This document shows positions 1 to 10,239 of a DNA stretch of 64,000 bases, piece by piece. The translations under genes were made by a program, and so were the position numbers. The stretch is from Georgenia satyanarayanai. Lineage in GTDB: Bacteria > Actinomycetota > Actinomycetes > Actinomycetales > Actinomycetaceae. The DNA lies in contig NZ_VUKC01000015.1 in NCBI RefSeq assembly GCF_009193135.1, positions 1 to 64,000 of the forward strand, written 5' to 3'. Under the pieces are notes generated by a model. It was not told where the DNA came from. It saw only the letters and a list, made by a program, of their open reading frames with translations, and made no database searches. The first letter of the stretch is position 1. Each line of letters opens with the position of its first letter.

Positions 1-1
1 G

Positions 2-1333
2 GCGGCGCCCGCCCCGGCGGCGCCCGCCCCGGCCACGCCGGCCGCCGAGCAGTCGGCCCCTGCCCAGCAGGCGCCGGCACCCGAGGCGGCCCCGGCCACC
101 GACCCCTCCCCGTCCGCGCAGGGAGCAGCCGCGGCCCCCGCGCAGCGCGACGCCGACGCCACGCCGCCTCCCGCGGAGCCGGGTCACCCTGCCCAGCAGG
201 CGCCCGCACACCCGGCACCGGCCGAGCCCGCCGAGCGGACGGGCGCCCGGGCGACCGAGGAGCCGGTGTCTCGTGCTCAGCAGGTCCCCACCGGGCCGGC
301 CCCCGCCGAGCGTCCGCAGGGCGAGCCCGCCCGCGAGGCCGAGGAGCCGCCCCGCCAGTCCTCCGCCGCCGCCCGTGGGCCGGCGGACGCTCCCGAGCGC
401 ACGGGGCGGCCGGAGCCCGCGCCGCAGTCCGACCTTGCGGCCGAGCGTCCGGCCGCGGCAGGGACCGGCGGCCGCCCGGAGGGCCGTCCGGCCGCGGCTG
501 CGTCCGACGGTCCCCGCGAGCAGGCGCCGCCCCGACCGGACACGGGCTGGGGCAGTGCCCCGACGGACCCGCCCGCGCCGCCGAGCAGCGCCGTGCCGAG
601 CAGCGCCGCGCCGGCCGCAGCCGCCTCGGCGGGTGCGGACGCGGACCTCATCCGGCGCCGGTGGCCCGAGGTGCTCTCCACCCTCGCGCGCTTCAAGCGC
701 ACCACCTGGGCTCTGGTCTCGCAGAACGCGCAGGTCGGGGAGGTCTCCGGTGGCGTCCTCCACCTCGCCTTCGCCACCTCCGGGCTGGCGCACACCTTCG
801 GCAGCGGCGCCCACAGCGAGCACCTCCAGCGCGCGTTGCTCGAGACGCTCGGCGTCCAGCTGCGCATCGAGCCGGTGCTGAGCCAGGCGGCCGAGGGTGG
901 CCGGCAGGGTGAGGCTCCCTACGCCGCGCCCGCACCCGTGCCCACCACCGGGTGGGGCGCGCCGGAGCCCGACCCCGGTACCGACGCGTGGGGGGAGCCG
1001 GCGCCCGAGCCCCCACCCTCCTCCGCCTGGGGGAGCGAGCACGCCGTGCCCACGCCCCCCGGCCCCGACACCCGTGCCCCGCGGTCCGCCGCGTCGCCCG
1101 CGTCGGCCGGGTCGCCGTCGTCGTCCGTGTCCGGGCGCGAGGGGTCGGCGCCGCAGGGGCGTGCCGCCGCCCCGCACAGCGCGCCGTCGGCCCCCGAGGC
1201 GCCCGCCGCCTCGCGGATCGCGCCCGCCGACGACGTCCCGAGCATGGACGACCCGGACGCGGAGCACTCCGGGCTCGTCGGGGCGCCGCTCATCGAGCGG
1301 ATGCTCGGCGGCACGATCATCCACGAGGAGTAG
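2..1333 (+). CDS. dnaX: DNA polymerase III subunit gamma/tau, C-terminal part (5' end outside window)
   Basis: This is the 3' part of the clamp-loader gene; the frame is open to the first base of the window, so the N-terminal AAA+ ATPase is not visible. About 210 residues are Pro/Ala/Gln-rich linker. A folded segment follows, roughly fragment residues 213-300, containing IRRRWPEVLSTLARFKRTTW, which has the look of the tau C-terminal region that contacts the polymerase alpha subunit. A second low-complexity stretch ends in a conserved-looking tail, GAPLIERMLGGTIIHEE. recR follows after about 50 bases on the same strand, the usual order in bacteria, but no ebfC/ybaB gene lies between. The identity rests on the tau-like segment, the tail and the recR neighbour. 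Confidence 0.85.
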   Translation, partial: AAPAPAAPAPATPAAEQSAPAQQAPAPEAAPATDPSPSAQGAAAAPAQRDADATPPPAEPGHPAQQAPAHPAPAEPAERTGARATEEPVSRAQQVPTGPAPAERPQGEPAREAEEPPRQSSAAARGPADAPERTGRPEPAPQSDLAAERPAAAGTGGRPEGRPAAAASDGPREQAPPRPDTGWGSAPTDPPAPPSSAVPSSAAPAAAASAGADADLIRRRWPEVLSTLARFKRTTWALVSQNAQVGEVSGGVLHLAFATSGLAHTFGSGAHSEHLQRALLETLGVQLRIEPVLSQAAEGGRQGEAPYAAPAPVPTTGWGAPEPDPGTDAWGEPAPEPPPSSAWGSEHAVPTPPGPDTRAPRSAASPASAGSPSSSVSGREGSAPQGRAAAPHSAPSAPEAPAASRIAPADDVPSMDDPDAEHSGLVGAPLIERMLGGTIIHEE

Positions 1334-1385
1334 CCGCGCCGGCCCCCGCCGCCCCGGTGTCACCGGGGGGACGTAGGCTGTCCAG

Positions 1386-1985
1386 GTGTACGAAGGCGCG
1401 GTGCAGGACCTCATCGACGAGCTCGGTCGACTCCCCGGGATCGGGCCCAAGAGCGCCCAGCGGATCGCGTTCCACGTCCTCGCGGCCGAGGCCGCGGACG
1501 TCGAGCGGCTCGCGCACGTCCTCACCGAGGTCAAGAGCAAGGTCCGTTTCTGCGAGGTGTGCGGCAACGTCTCCGAGGGGGAGCGCTGCCGGATCTGCCT
1601 CGACCCCCGCCGCAGCGACGACGTCCTGTGCGTCGTCGAGGAGGCCAAGGACGTCGTCGCCATCGAGCGCACCCGCGAGTTCCGCGGGAAGTACCACGTG
1701 CTCGGCGGCGCCATCAACCCGATCAACGGGATCGGCCCGGACAACCTCCGTATCCGCGAGCTCATGACCCGGCTCGCCGACGGCGAGGTCACCGAGGTCA
1801 TCCTCGCCACCGACCCCAACATCGAGGGCGAGGCGACCGCCACGTACCTCGCGCGCATGCTCCGTGGCATGGGCATCCCGGTCTCCCGGCTCGCGTCCGG
1901 CCTGCCCGTGGGCGGGGACCTCGAGTACGCGGACGAGATCACCCTGGGCCGGGCCTTCGAGGGACGCAGGAGGATCGATGCCTGA
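1386..1985 (+). CDS. recR: recombination mediator RecR
   Basis: RecR works with RecF and RecO to load RecA on gapped DNA. The 199-residue length is normal for the family. A helix-hairpin-helix segment ([14 protein letters not shown]) is at residues 13-26, a four-cysteine zinc site (C56, C59, C68, C71) follows, and a Toprim domain starts near residue 80 with CVVEEAKDV. The C-terminal Walker-B-like [14 protein letters not shown] is also typical. A GTG start fits the [18 protein letters not shown] beginning of the family. The last codons overlap the start of the downstream DUF5063 gene, so the two are probably translationally coupled. Confidence 0.97.
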   Translation: MYEGAVQDLIDELGRLPGIGPKSAQRIAFHVLAAEAADVERLAHVLTEVKSKVRFCEVCGNVSEGERCRICLDPRRSDDVLCVVEEAKDVVAIERTREFRGKYHVLGGAINPINGIGPDNLRIRELMTRLADGEVTEVILATDPNIEGEATATYLARMLRGMGIPVSRLASGLPVGGDLEYADEITLGRAFEGRRRIDA

Positions 1986-2568
1986 GAACGACACCCAGAC
2001 CGCGGAGGTCGCCGACCTCCACGCCCTGGCCGGCGCGATGGCCGCCGAGTCCGAGCGCTTCCTCGAGACGGTCACCCAGGTCGCCGCCGGCGCGCACCCG
2101 GACCTCGCCATCTCCCTGCTCCTCCTCGCCCTCTCCGACCTCAGCGCCGCAGGGTCCCGGCTCGGCGCCGTCACCGACGTCGTCCCGCCGCAGCGCTTCG
2201 AGCCCGACGACGGCGAGGAGCCCGACGCCGACCCCCTCCGCCTCGGCCTGGCGAACGTCTTCGACGGCCTCGACGAGTACCGCGAGGTCCCCGACCCGTT
2301 CGTCGACAACGTCTCCGTGACCGGCATGCTGTCCGCGGACGTCGCCGAGGTCGCTCTCGCGCTGCGCCGTGGGCTCATCCACCACCGCGCCGGGAACGTC
2401 ATCGAGGCGCTGTGGTGGTGGCAGTTCTCCTACCTGTCCAACTGGGGTGACCGCGCGGCGGCCGCGCTGCGCGCCCTCCTGTCGGTGCTCTCCCACGTCC
2501 GCCTCGACGTGCCCGCCGACGTCGCCGCCGACGCGGAGTTCGACGCCCTCCACGGCGGCCACAGCTAG
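1978..2568 (+). CDS. DUF5063 domain protein
   Basis: A 196-residue protein that I recognise as the DUF5063 family found beside recR in actinobacteria; its biochemical role is unknown. It is acidic, without membrane segments, and has a Trp-rich conserved patch ([19 protein letters not shown]) near residues 140-160. The ATG overlaps the last codons of recR and has AGGAGG just upstream. The reading frame continues upstream to 1864, but that stretch is antisense-like shadow of recR and lacks a comparable ribosome site. Co-occurrence with recR suggests, without proving, a link to DNA maintenance. Confidence 0.8.
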   Translation: MPENDTQTAEVADLHALAGAMAAESERFLETVTQVAAGAHPDLAISLLLLALSDLSAAGSRLGAVTDVVPPQRFEPDDGEEPDADPLRLGLANVFDGLDEYREVPDPFVDNVSVTGMLSADVAEVALALRRGLIHHRAGNVIEALWWWQFSYLSNWGDRAAAALRALLSVLSHVRLDVPADVAADAEFDALHGGHS

Positions 2569-2612
2569 GGCGCACGTACCGCCGACGGGACACTTACCGG
2601 CAGGATGGGCGG

Positions 2613-3389
2613 GTGCCTCTCGAGCTGGACCTCCTCGGTCTCGTCCTCCTGCTGCTCGCCGGCTTCACGGCCGGCTGGGTGGACGCCGTCGTCGGGGGCG
2701 GTGGCCTCATCCAGCTGCCGGCGCTCCTTCTCGTCCCCGGGATCAGCCCGGTCCAGGCGCTGGCGACCAACAAGGTCGGCTCGATCATGGGCACGTCGGT
2801 CAGCGCCGTCACCTACTACCGGCGGGTGGGTCCGGATCTGCGGACGGCGGCGCCCATGGCCCTGGCCGCGCTCGCCGGTGCCTTCGGCGGGGCGGTGCTG
2901 GCCGCGCAGATCCCCTCCGAGCTCTTCACCCCGCTCATCCTCGTCGTCCTCCTCGGGGTGGCGGCCTGGACGATCGCCCGCCCGACGATCGGCGCCCAGA
3001 CCGACCTGCGCTGGAGCGGCCGGGGGCACCACCTGGCCGCCGCCGGGCTCGGCCTGGGCATTGGGGCCTACGACGGGCTGCTCGGCCCGGGGACCGGCAC
3101 CTTCCTCGTCATCAGCCTCGTCTCCGTGCTCGGCTACGCCTTCCTGCCGGCCTCGGCGCTGGCGAAGATCGTCAACTTCGCGACGAACGCCGGCGCCCTC
3201 ATGTTCTTCGTCCCCCACGGGGCGGTGCTCTGGGGCCTGGGGCTGGCCCTCGGGGCGGCCAACCTCACTGGCGGCTACCTCGGCGCGCGGATGGCCGTGG
3301 CGCGGGGCAGCGGCTTCGTGCGGGTCGTCTTCCTCGTCGTCGTCCTCGGCCTCATCGCGCGTCTCGGCTGGGACGTGCTCGGCGGGTGA
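2613..3389 (+). CDS. TauE/SafE (TSUP) family permease
   Basis: A 258-residue integral membrane protein with about eight hydrophobic helices. The family exports or imports sulfite, sulfoacetate or related organosulfur anions. The TSUP signature is visible: GWVDAVVGGGGLIQLPALLL near the N terminus and its pseudo-repeat GAYDGLLGPGTGTFLVISLV near residue 150, as expected for two inverted halves. Start is a GTG with CAGGA about ten bases upstream. It lies between the recR group and lysC with short gaps, but nothing in the context fixes its substrate. Confidence 0.85.
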   Translation: MPLELDLLGLVLLLLAGFTAGWVDAVVGGGGLIQLPALLLVPGISPVQALATNKVGSIMGTSVSAVTYYRRVGPDLRTAAPMALAALAGAFGGAVLAAQIPSELFTPLILVVLLGVAAWTIARPTIGAQTDLRWSGRGHHLAAAGLGLGIGAYDGLLGPGTGTFLVISLVSVLGYAFLPASALAKIVNFATNAGALMFFVPHGAVLWGLGLALGAANLTGGYLGARMAVARGSGFVRVVFLVVVLGLIARLGWDVLGG

Positions 3390-3425
3390 CCGTTGGCACA
3401 GTCTTTCCACTCACCGGACACGCAG

Positions 3426-3454
3426 ATGACCGGGATCTGAGATCGATCTAGACT
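3426..3454 (+). promoter_or_regulatory. candidate housekeeping promoter of lysC-asd
   Basis: ATGACC (3426-3431) and TAGACT (3449-3454) are separated by 17 bases and resemble -35 and -10 hexamers (four of six and five of six matches to consensus by my reading). Transcription would begin near 3461, leaving a leader of about 60 bases before lysC. No leader peptide or riboswitch was recognised in that leader. Confidence 0.4.
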
Positions 3455-3523
3455 GTGCTGCGTTCTCGGGGCCGCGCCCCCTCCCGGCCGGCTCCACCTG
3501 TACCCAACCAGCGGAGCCCTCTC

Positions 3524-5868
<2,345 letters not shown>

Positions 5869-5870
5869 CG

Positions 5871-5939
5871 TCGCAATTGGTGAGCTGACCGACGCCCGCC
5901 TGCCGGGACGCGTCGGTCAGCTCACCAGTTGGTGGGTAG
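5871..5939. repeat. dispersed hairpin repeat, family A copy 1 (also probable bidirectional terminator)
   Basis: A perfect 18-bp inverted repeat (5878-5895 with 5910-5927, arms TGGTGAGCTGACCGACGC) with a 14-base loop lies between the convergent ends of asd and the S9 peptidase gene; it overlaps the last codons of the latter. The outer sequence ACGTCGCAATTGG recurs at 16256-16267, and TCGCAATTGGTGAG recurs on the minus strand near 16310, so this hairpin belongs to a repeat family rather than being only a terminator. Confidence 0.65.
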
Positions 5940-7784
5940 GGGGGCGAGGTGACGGCTCACGAAGTCGAGCTGCACCCGCATCTGGGCGAGCCGCTCGTCG
6001 GTCACGTGCGTGCCGTGGCCACCGCCGTACTGGTAGAGCTCGACGACGCCACCCCGCTCCCGGAGCGCGGTCTCGTAGCGCTGGACCTGCCGCAGCGGGC
6101 AGCGCGGGTCGTTGAGTCCGGCCAGCAGCAGCACCGGCGCCCGGACGGCGTCGACGTAGGTGATCGGGCTGGCGGCGGCATACGCCTCGGGCACCTGCTC
6201 CGGTGAGCCGCCGAGCAGCGCCCGGTCGACCGCCTGGAGGGTGGCGAGCTCGTCCTCGTAGGCCGCGACGTAGTCGGCCACCGGGACGTCGGCCAGGCCG
6301 AGCGCCCACCGGTCCGGCTGGGTCCCCAGGCCGAGCAGCGTGAGGTACCCGCCCCACGACGCCCCGGCGAGCACCGAGCGCCGCGGGTCGAGCGTCCCCG
6401 CCGCCACGAGACGGTCGTGGACGGCGGCGATGTCGGCGAGCTCGGCGCGACCGACGTCGCCCTCGATGGCGTCGCGCCACCGGCTGCCGTAGCCGGTCGA
6501 GCCGCGGAAGTTCACGCTGAGGACGGCGAAGCCGTGGTCGACCCACGCCGCGAGGGCGGGAGAGAAGGAGTCGGTGCGGTGGTCGTCCGGGCCGCCGTGG
6601 ACGTCGACGACGACGGGGTGCGGCGCGCTCCCCGTGACAGGGAGCCGGAGAAGGGCGTGCACGTCCCCACCGGGCCCCGGCACGTCGACGTCGCGCACCC
6701 CGACCGACGGGCGGGGCCGCGGCCCCACCGGACGCAGGAGCACGGCCCCCGTCCGCGTCGTGCGGACGCTGGGCGGCTCGGCGGCCGACGACCACGAGTA
6801 CCAGACATCACCGTCGGGGCGGGCCGTCGCGCCGTCGACCGTCCCGTCGGCCGGACCGACGAGGCTGCTGCGCCCGGTGCGCAGGTCGTGGCGGTGCAGG
6901 CGTGTGCGCGCGCGGTGGTCGACGGCGAGCAGGACGGCGTCCCCGGACGAGTACCACGTGGCGTCGGCGACCTCGCCGTCGACGTCGAGGGCGAGCTCGC
7001 GCCACGCGCCGCTGAGCACGTCCCACACCGCCGCCCGCGGGGTGCCCGTGCGCTCGTGGAGGACCAGCAGGCGGGAGTCGCCCGGGACCGGGGGGAAGTC
7101 CAGCGCCCACAGCCCGCGCCCCGGCCCGTCGCCGAGCTCCACCACCGTGGCGCCCGTGTCCGCCGACAGCACCCGCAGGGCGGGGTGGCGCGGGTCGCCG
7201 CCCTCGGCGTGGCTCACGACGAGGAGGTTCCCGTCGTCGCTCAGTGCCGCCGCCTCGGCGTCGTGGTCCCCGGCGTAGAGGAGGACGGGCGCCGACGCGG
7301 GCCAGTCGGGGAAGACCTGGTGGATCGTCGTGCCGACGTCCGGGTCGGTACGGCCGACGACGCCCGTCCCGTCCCGCGCGAGGTGCAGACCCGCCTGGTA
7401 GGCGGGCGGCAGGGGGAGGGGTGTCTCGGGCCGGCCCGGCGGGGAGCCGAAGGGCTGACGCCGCCACGTGCCCCACTCGTCGCCGTCGGTGTCGTCGAAC
7501 CACCACAGCCAGCGCCCGGCCGGGTCGATCGTCGCATCGGTCGTGCCGGCCGGACGGTCCGTGGCGGCGACGAGCCGGCCCGTGCCCGTCTCCCACGAGT
7601 GCACCTGGGGGCGCCCGTCGACGGTGGCGATGACGCACGCGCGGCCCGGTGCGTCCGGTGCCCACTCGGGCACCTCGACCTCCGGCGCGCGGAATCGCTG
7701 CTCCCAGGCAGGGGGCGGCCAGCCGCCCGCCGAGCTCCGCCCGGCGCGCGTGCGCCCGTCGCGGGAGCGTGACAACCTCGACAT
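5922..7784 (-). CDS. S9 family prolyl oligopeptidase-like serine peptidase
   Basis: A 620-residue cytoplasmic peptidase with an N-terminal beta-propeller (about 1-370) that gates an alpha/beta-hydrolase domain. The nucleophile lies in GASWGGYL, the acid in LAGLNDPRCPLRQ, and the histidine in GGGHGTHV, so the triad is complete. The oxyanion region VDVHGGPDDH is present. The ATG at 7784 is chosen because longer frames run through the trxA promoter and gene; a TACGCT sequence lies six bases before this ATG, so its mRNA may be leaderless. It is divergent from trxA. Substrate is unknown; acylaminoacyl-peptidases are the closest family by pattern. Confidence 0.85.
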   Translation of the reverse strand: MSRLSRSRDGRTRAGRSSAGGWPPPAWEQRFRAPEVEVPEWAPDAPGRACVIATVDGRPQVHSWETGTGRLVAATDRPAGTTDATIDPAGRWLWWFDDTDGDEWGTWRRQPFGSPPGRPETPLPLPPAYQAGLHLARDGTGVVGRTDPDVGTTIHQVFPDWPASAPVLLYAGDHDAEAAALSDDGNLLVVSHAEGGDPRHPALRVLSADTGATVVELGDGPGRGLWALDFPPVPGDSRLLVLHERTGTPRAAVWDVLSGAWRELALDVDGEVADATWYSSGDAVLLAVDHRARTRLHRHDLRTGRSSLVGPADGTVDGATARPDGDVWYSWSSAAEPPSVRTTRTGAVLLRPVGPRPRPSVGVRDVDVPGPGGDVHALLRLPVTGSAPHPVVVDVHGGPDDHRTDSFSPALAAWVDHGFAVLSVNFRGSTGYGSRWRDAIEGDVGRAELADIAAVHDRLVAAGTLDPRRSVLAGASWGGYLTLLGLGTQPDRWALGLADVPVADYVAAYEDELATLQAVDRALLGGSPEQVPEAYAAASPITYVDAVRAPVLLLAGLNDPRCPLRQVQRYETALRERGGVVELYQYGGGHGTHVTDERLAQMRVQLDFVSRHLAPLPTNW

Positions 7785-7818
7785 GTGCCCAGCGTAGGTC
7801 GGCGGCGCGGGCGCGAGA

Positions 7819-7844
7819 CGGAATAGTTGACGGCGCCACGTGTT
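7819..7844 (+). promoter_or_regulatory. candidate SigH/SigR-type (thiol stress) promoter of trxA
   Basis: CGGAAT (7819-7824), 17 bases, then GTT (7842-7844) resembles the GGAAT/GTT promoters used by SigH in mycobacteria and SigR in Streptomyces, whose regulons include thioredoxin. The predicted start would leave a short leader of about 30 bases before the trxA ATG. No convincing TTGACA/TATAAT pair is seen here. Confidence 0.4.
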
Positions 7845-7878
7845 GACCCGCAGACAACCCCGATCGACAGGAGTGAGC

Positions 7879-8250
7879 ATGGCAACCACCGACGTGACCG
7901 CGACGACCCTCGAGCAGACCATCACGGACAACGACATCGTCCTGGTGGACTTCTGGGCCGACTGGTGCGGTCCCTGCAAGCAGTTCGCGCCGGTCTACGA
8001 GAAGGCCTCCGAGAAGCACGAGGACATCGTCTTCGCGAAGGTCGACACCGAGGCCGAGCAGCAGCTCGCCGCGCAGGCCGGCATCACGGCGATCCCCACG
8101 CTCATGGCCTTCCGTGAGGGCGTGCTCGTGTTCTCCCAGGCCGGCGCCCTGCCCGGCCCGCAGCTCGAGCAGCTCATCGACCAGGTCAAGGGCCTGGACA
8201 TGGAGGAGGTCCGCGCCAAGGTCGCCGAGGCGCAGGCCCAGCAGGCCTGA
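7879..8250 (+). CDS. trxA: thioredoxin
   Basis: Small cytoplasmic disulfide reductase of 123 residues. The active site WCGPC is at residues 29-33 after VDFWADW, and the cis-proline motif ITAIPTLM lies near residue 75. A C-terminal extension of about 20 residues (EEVRAKVAEAQAQQA) goes past the normal 105-110-residue fold. The ATG is chosen because CAGGAG sits eight bases before it and the family starts here; the upstream in-frame ATG at 7840 falls within the candidate promoter. Likely oxidative-stress regulated from the promoter pattern. Confidence 0.93.
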   Translation: MATTDVTATTLEQTITDNDIVLVDFWADWCGPCKQFAPVYEKASEKHEDIVFAKVDTEAEQQLAAQAGITAIPTLMAFREGVLVFSQAGALPGPQLEQLIDQVKGLDMEEVRAKVAEAQAQQA

Positions 8251-8323
8251 GACACCCCCGGCCGCGTCCACGCCGTCGCCCCTCGCGCGGCGGCGGACGC
8301 TGCCACCGTCCCGGTGAGGTGAG

Positions 8324-9115
8324 ATGAGACGCGTGTCGTGGGGCGTCGCGGCGCTCGCGACGGCGGCCGCCCTGCTGGGCGCCGCCCCGGCGTCCACGCC
8401 GGCGCCCGACCCAGAGCCCCGTGACGCCTGGGCAGCACTCCGGATCCACGGCGGAACCGGCGTGGTCGACGGCATCGACCGGCCTCGCGACGCCGACGGC
8501 GGCCGCGAGCGCTGGCGCCCTCCGGCCAAGACCCCCACCCTCACCTTCCTCGCCGAGCAGGGCGGGCTGTGGCGCACGGACGTCCCGCACGACGCCGGTG
8601 GGCGCCTGCGCACCGTCCCCGGTGCCACCGCGGCCCCCCACGAGGCCGATCGTGTCGTCACCGTGCGCGTGGAGGTGGAGACCGGGCTGGGGGTGGACGG
8701 GCGCGAGTTCGCTCGTCAGGTCATGGCCACGCTCAACGACCCGCGCGGCTGGGGGCACGACGGTTCCGTGGTCTTCGCCCGCACCGACGGTGAGGCGGAC
8801 GTCGACCTCACGCTCGCCTCACCCGCCACCACGGACGAGCTGTGCGCGCCGGTCGACACCGGCGGCACGGTCTCGTGCGGGCGGGTGGGCTACGCCGTCC
8901 TCAACGCCGTCCGCTGGGCGCAGGGCGCCGAAACGTTCCTCGAGGCCGGCGGGACGGTCGCCGAGTACCGCCACTACCTCGTCAACCACGAGGTCGGGCA
9001 CGTGATCGGCCACGGGCACGTGGCCTGCCCCGCTCCCGGCGAGCGGGCCCCGGTCATGGTCCAGCAGACCCTCGGCCTGGGCGGCTGCCTGCCCAACGGG
9101 TGGCCCGCGGGCTGA
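8324..9115 (+). CDS. secreted DUF3152 zinc-protease-like protein
   Basis: A 263-residue protein with an N-terminal signal peptide (MRRVSWGVAALATAAALLGAA then APAST). The C-terminal domain is DUF3152, with the metalloprotease-like HEVGHVIGHGH near residue 224 followed by conserved ACPAPGERAPVMVQQT and GCLPNGWP. The two histidines and glutamate of HExGH plus the third histidine could bind zinc, so peptidase activity is plausible but unproven for this family. It stands alone between trxA and tRNA-Pro. Confidence 0.8.
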   Translation: MRRVSWGVAALATAAALLGAAPASTPAPDPEPRDAWAALRIHGGTGVVDGIDRPRDADGGRERWRPPAKTPTLTFLAEQGGLWRTDVPHDAGGRLRTVPGATAAPHEADRVVTVRVEVETGLGVDGREFARQVMATLNDPRGWGHDGSVVFARTDGEADVDLTLASPATTDELCAPVDTGGTVSCGRVGYAVLNAVRWAQGAETFLEAGGTVAEYRHYLVNHEVGHVIGHGHVACPAPGERAPVMVQQTLGLGGCLPNGWPAG

Positions 9116-9141
9116 TCCGCCCCATGCGCCGCGGAGACGGC

Positions 9142-9173
9142 GAAGGCCCGGAACCTTGCGGTCCCGGGCCTTC
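9142..9173 (-). terminator. hairpin downstream of tRNA-Pro
   Basis: Perfect 10-bp stem GAAGGCCCGG / CCGGGCCTTC with a 12-base loop, starting seven bases beyond the 3' end of tRNA-Pro. It is also downstream of the DUF3152 gene on the other strand, so it may act both ways. There is no long U tract. Confidence 0.65.
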
Positions 9174-9179
9174 TACCGG

Positions 9180-9253
9180 TCGGGGTGGCGGGATTCGAAC
9201 CCACGACCTCCTCGTCCCGAACGAGGCGCGCTACCAAGCTGCGCCACACCCCG
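9180..9253 (-). tRNA. tRNA-Pro (CGG anticodon)
   Basis: Cloverleaf read on the minus strand: acceptor CGGGGTG pairs with CACCCCG, the D arm contains AGCTTGGTAGCG, the anticodon stem CCTCG/CGAGG encloses loop TTCGGGA giving anticodon CGG, and the T arm contains GGTTCGAATCC. Discriminator base is A and the CCA end is not encoded (CCG follows). It reads CCG proline codons. Confidence 0.95.
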
Positions 9254-9325
9254 GTAAAGCCAGATCAGGATAGCGGAGCACCTGCCCGGGAGTGAAACCG
9301 GCACCCCGCCGTGTGAGGCATGTCG

Positions 9326-10177
9326 CTACTCGCGCGCCACGAGCTGGAGGAGGCTGACCTCGGGCCGGCACGCGAAGCGCACGGGCGTGTACGGGGAGGT
9401 GCCCATCCCCGCCGAGACGTTGAGCCAGGCCGACCCGTGCCCGCCGGGGGCGTCCGGCCGCGGCCCGGGCCACCCGTGCAGGCCGCTCGCCCGCTCCCGG
9501 TCGAGGTCGCAGTTGGTGACCAGCGCGCCGTAGCCGGGGACGCGGAGCTGGCCGCCGTGGGTGTGACCGGCGAGGATCAGCCCGCACCCGTCGTCGGCCA
9601 TCTGGTCCAGCACACGCGTGTACGGGGCGTGGGACACCCCGACGTGGAGGTCGCCGTGCTCGCCGCCGGGCGTGGGGACGCGGTCGCGCTCGAGGTGGGG
9701 GTCGTCGACGCCGACGAAGGTCAGCCGCTGCCCGGCGACGTCGAGACTCCCGCGCGCGTTGGTGAGGTCGAGCCAGCCGCCCGAGCCCAGCACGTCGACG
9801 AGCTCGTCCGTGGGCAGTGTCTGGGGTTCGTCGCTCGTCGTGCTGCGTCGCGAGGAGGGCAGGAGGTAGCGGGCCGGGTTCTTCGGCTGCGGGCCGTAGT
9901 AGTCGTTCGAGCCGAGGACGAACACGCCGGGCACGGTGAGCAGCTCACCGAGGGCGAGCTCCACGTAGGACACCGCCCGCTGGTGGGCGAGGTTGTCCCC
10001 GGTGGAGACGACGAGGTCCGGCTCCAGGTCGGCGAGCCGGCGCACCCACTCCTGCTTGAGCCGCTGGGAGGGCGTGAGGTGGAGGTCGGAGACGTGCAGG
10101 ACCCGCAGCGGCCGGCTGCCGGGCGCGAGCACCGGCACCACGTGGTTGCGCACCGTGAACAGCCGCGTCTCCGTCAC
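9326..10177 (-). CDS. calcineurin-like metallophosphoesterase
   Basis: A metallophosphoesterase with the full motif set: VSDLHLTP, STGDNLA, LGSNDYY (N-D instead of the usual GNHD), VSHAP and AGHTHGGQ, binding two metal ions. It lies directly after the PASTA penicillin-binding protein gene, the same neighbour pair as Rv3683-ponA2 in M. tuberculosis, so a cell-envelope role is likely. The GTG at 10177 is the first standard start, but the frame upstream encodes a hydrophobic segment (LGRLAGAAALSAVGGLAWA) typical of a membrane anchor in homologues. A CTG at 10243 that overlaps the upstream stop (CTGA) may be the true start, giving 305 residues. Confidence 0.85.
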   Translation of the reverse strand: MTETRLFTVRNHVVPVLAPGSRPLRVLHVSDLHLTPSQRLKQEWVRRLADLEPDLVVSTGDNLAHQRAVSYVELALGELLTVPGVFVLGSNDYYGPQPKNPARYLLPSSRRSTTSDEPQTLPTDELVDVLGSGGWLDLTNARGSLDVAGQRLTFVGVDDPHLERDRVPTPGGEHGDLHVGVSHAPYTRVLDQMADDGCGLILAGHTHGGQLRVPGYGALVTNCDLDRERASGLHGWPGPRPDAPGGHGSAWLNVSAGMGTSPYTPVRFACRPEVSLLQLVARE

Positions 10178-10239
10178 GGCCCAGGCGAGGCCCCCGACGG
10201 CGGACAGCGCGGCTGCCCCCGCCAGTCTTCCCAGCGCGC

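Noticed and set aside
919-1320. Minus-strand frame opposite dnaX
   Set aside because: Composition mirrors the Pro/Ala linker of dnaX, with no family resemblance or ribosome site.
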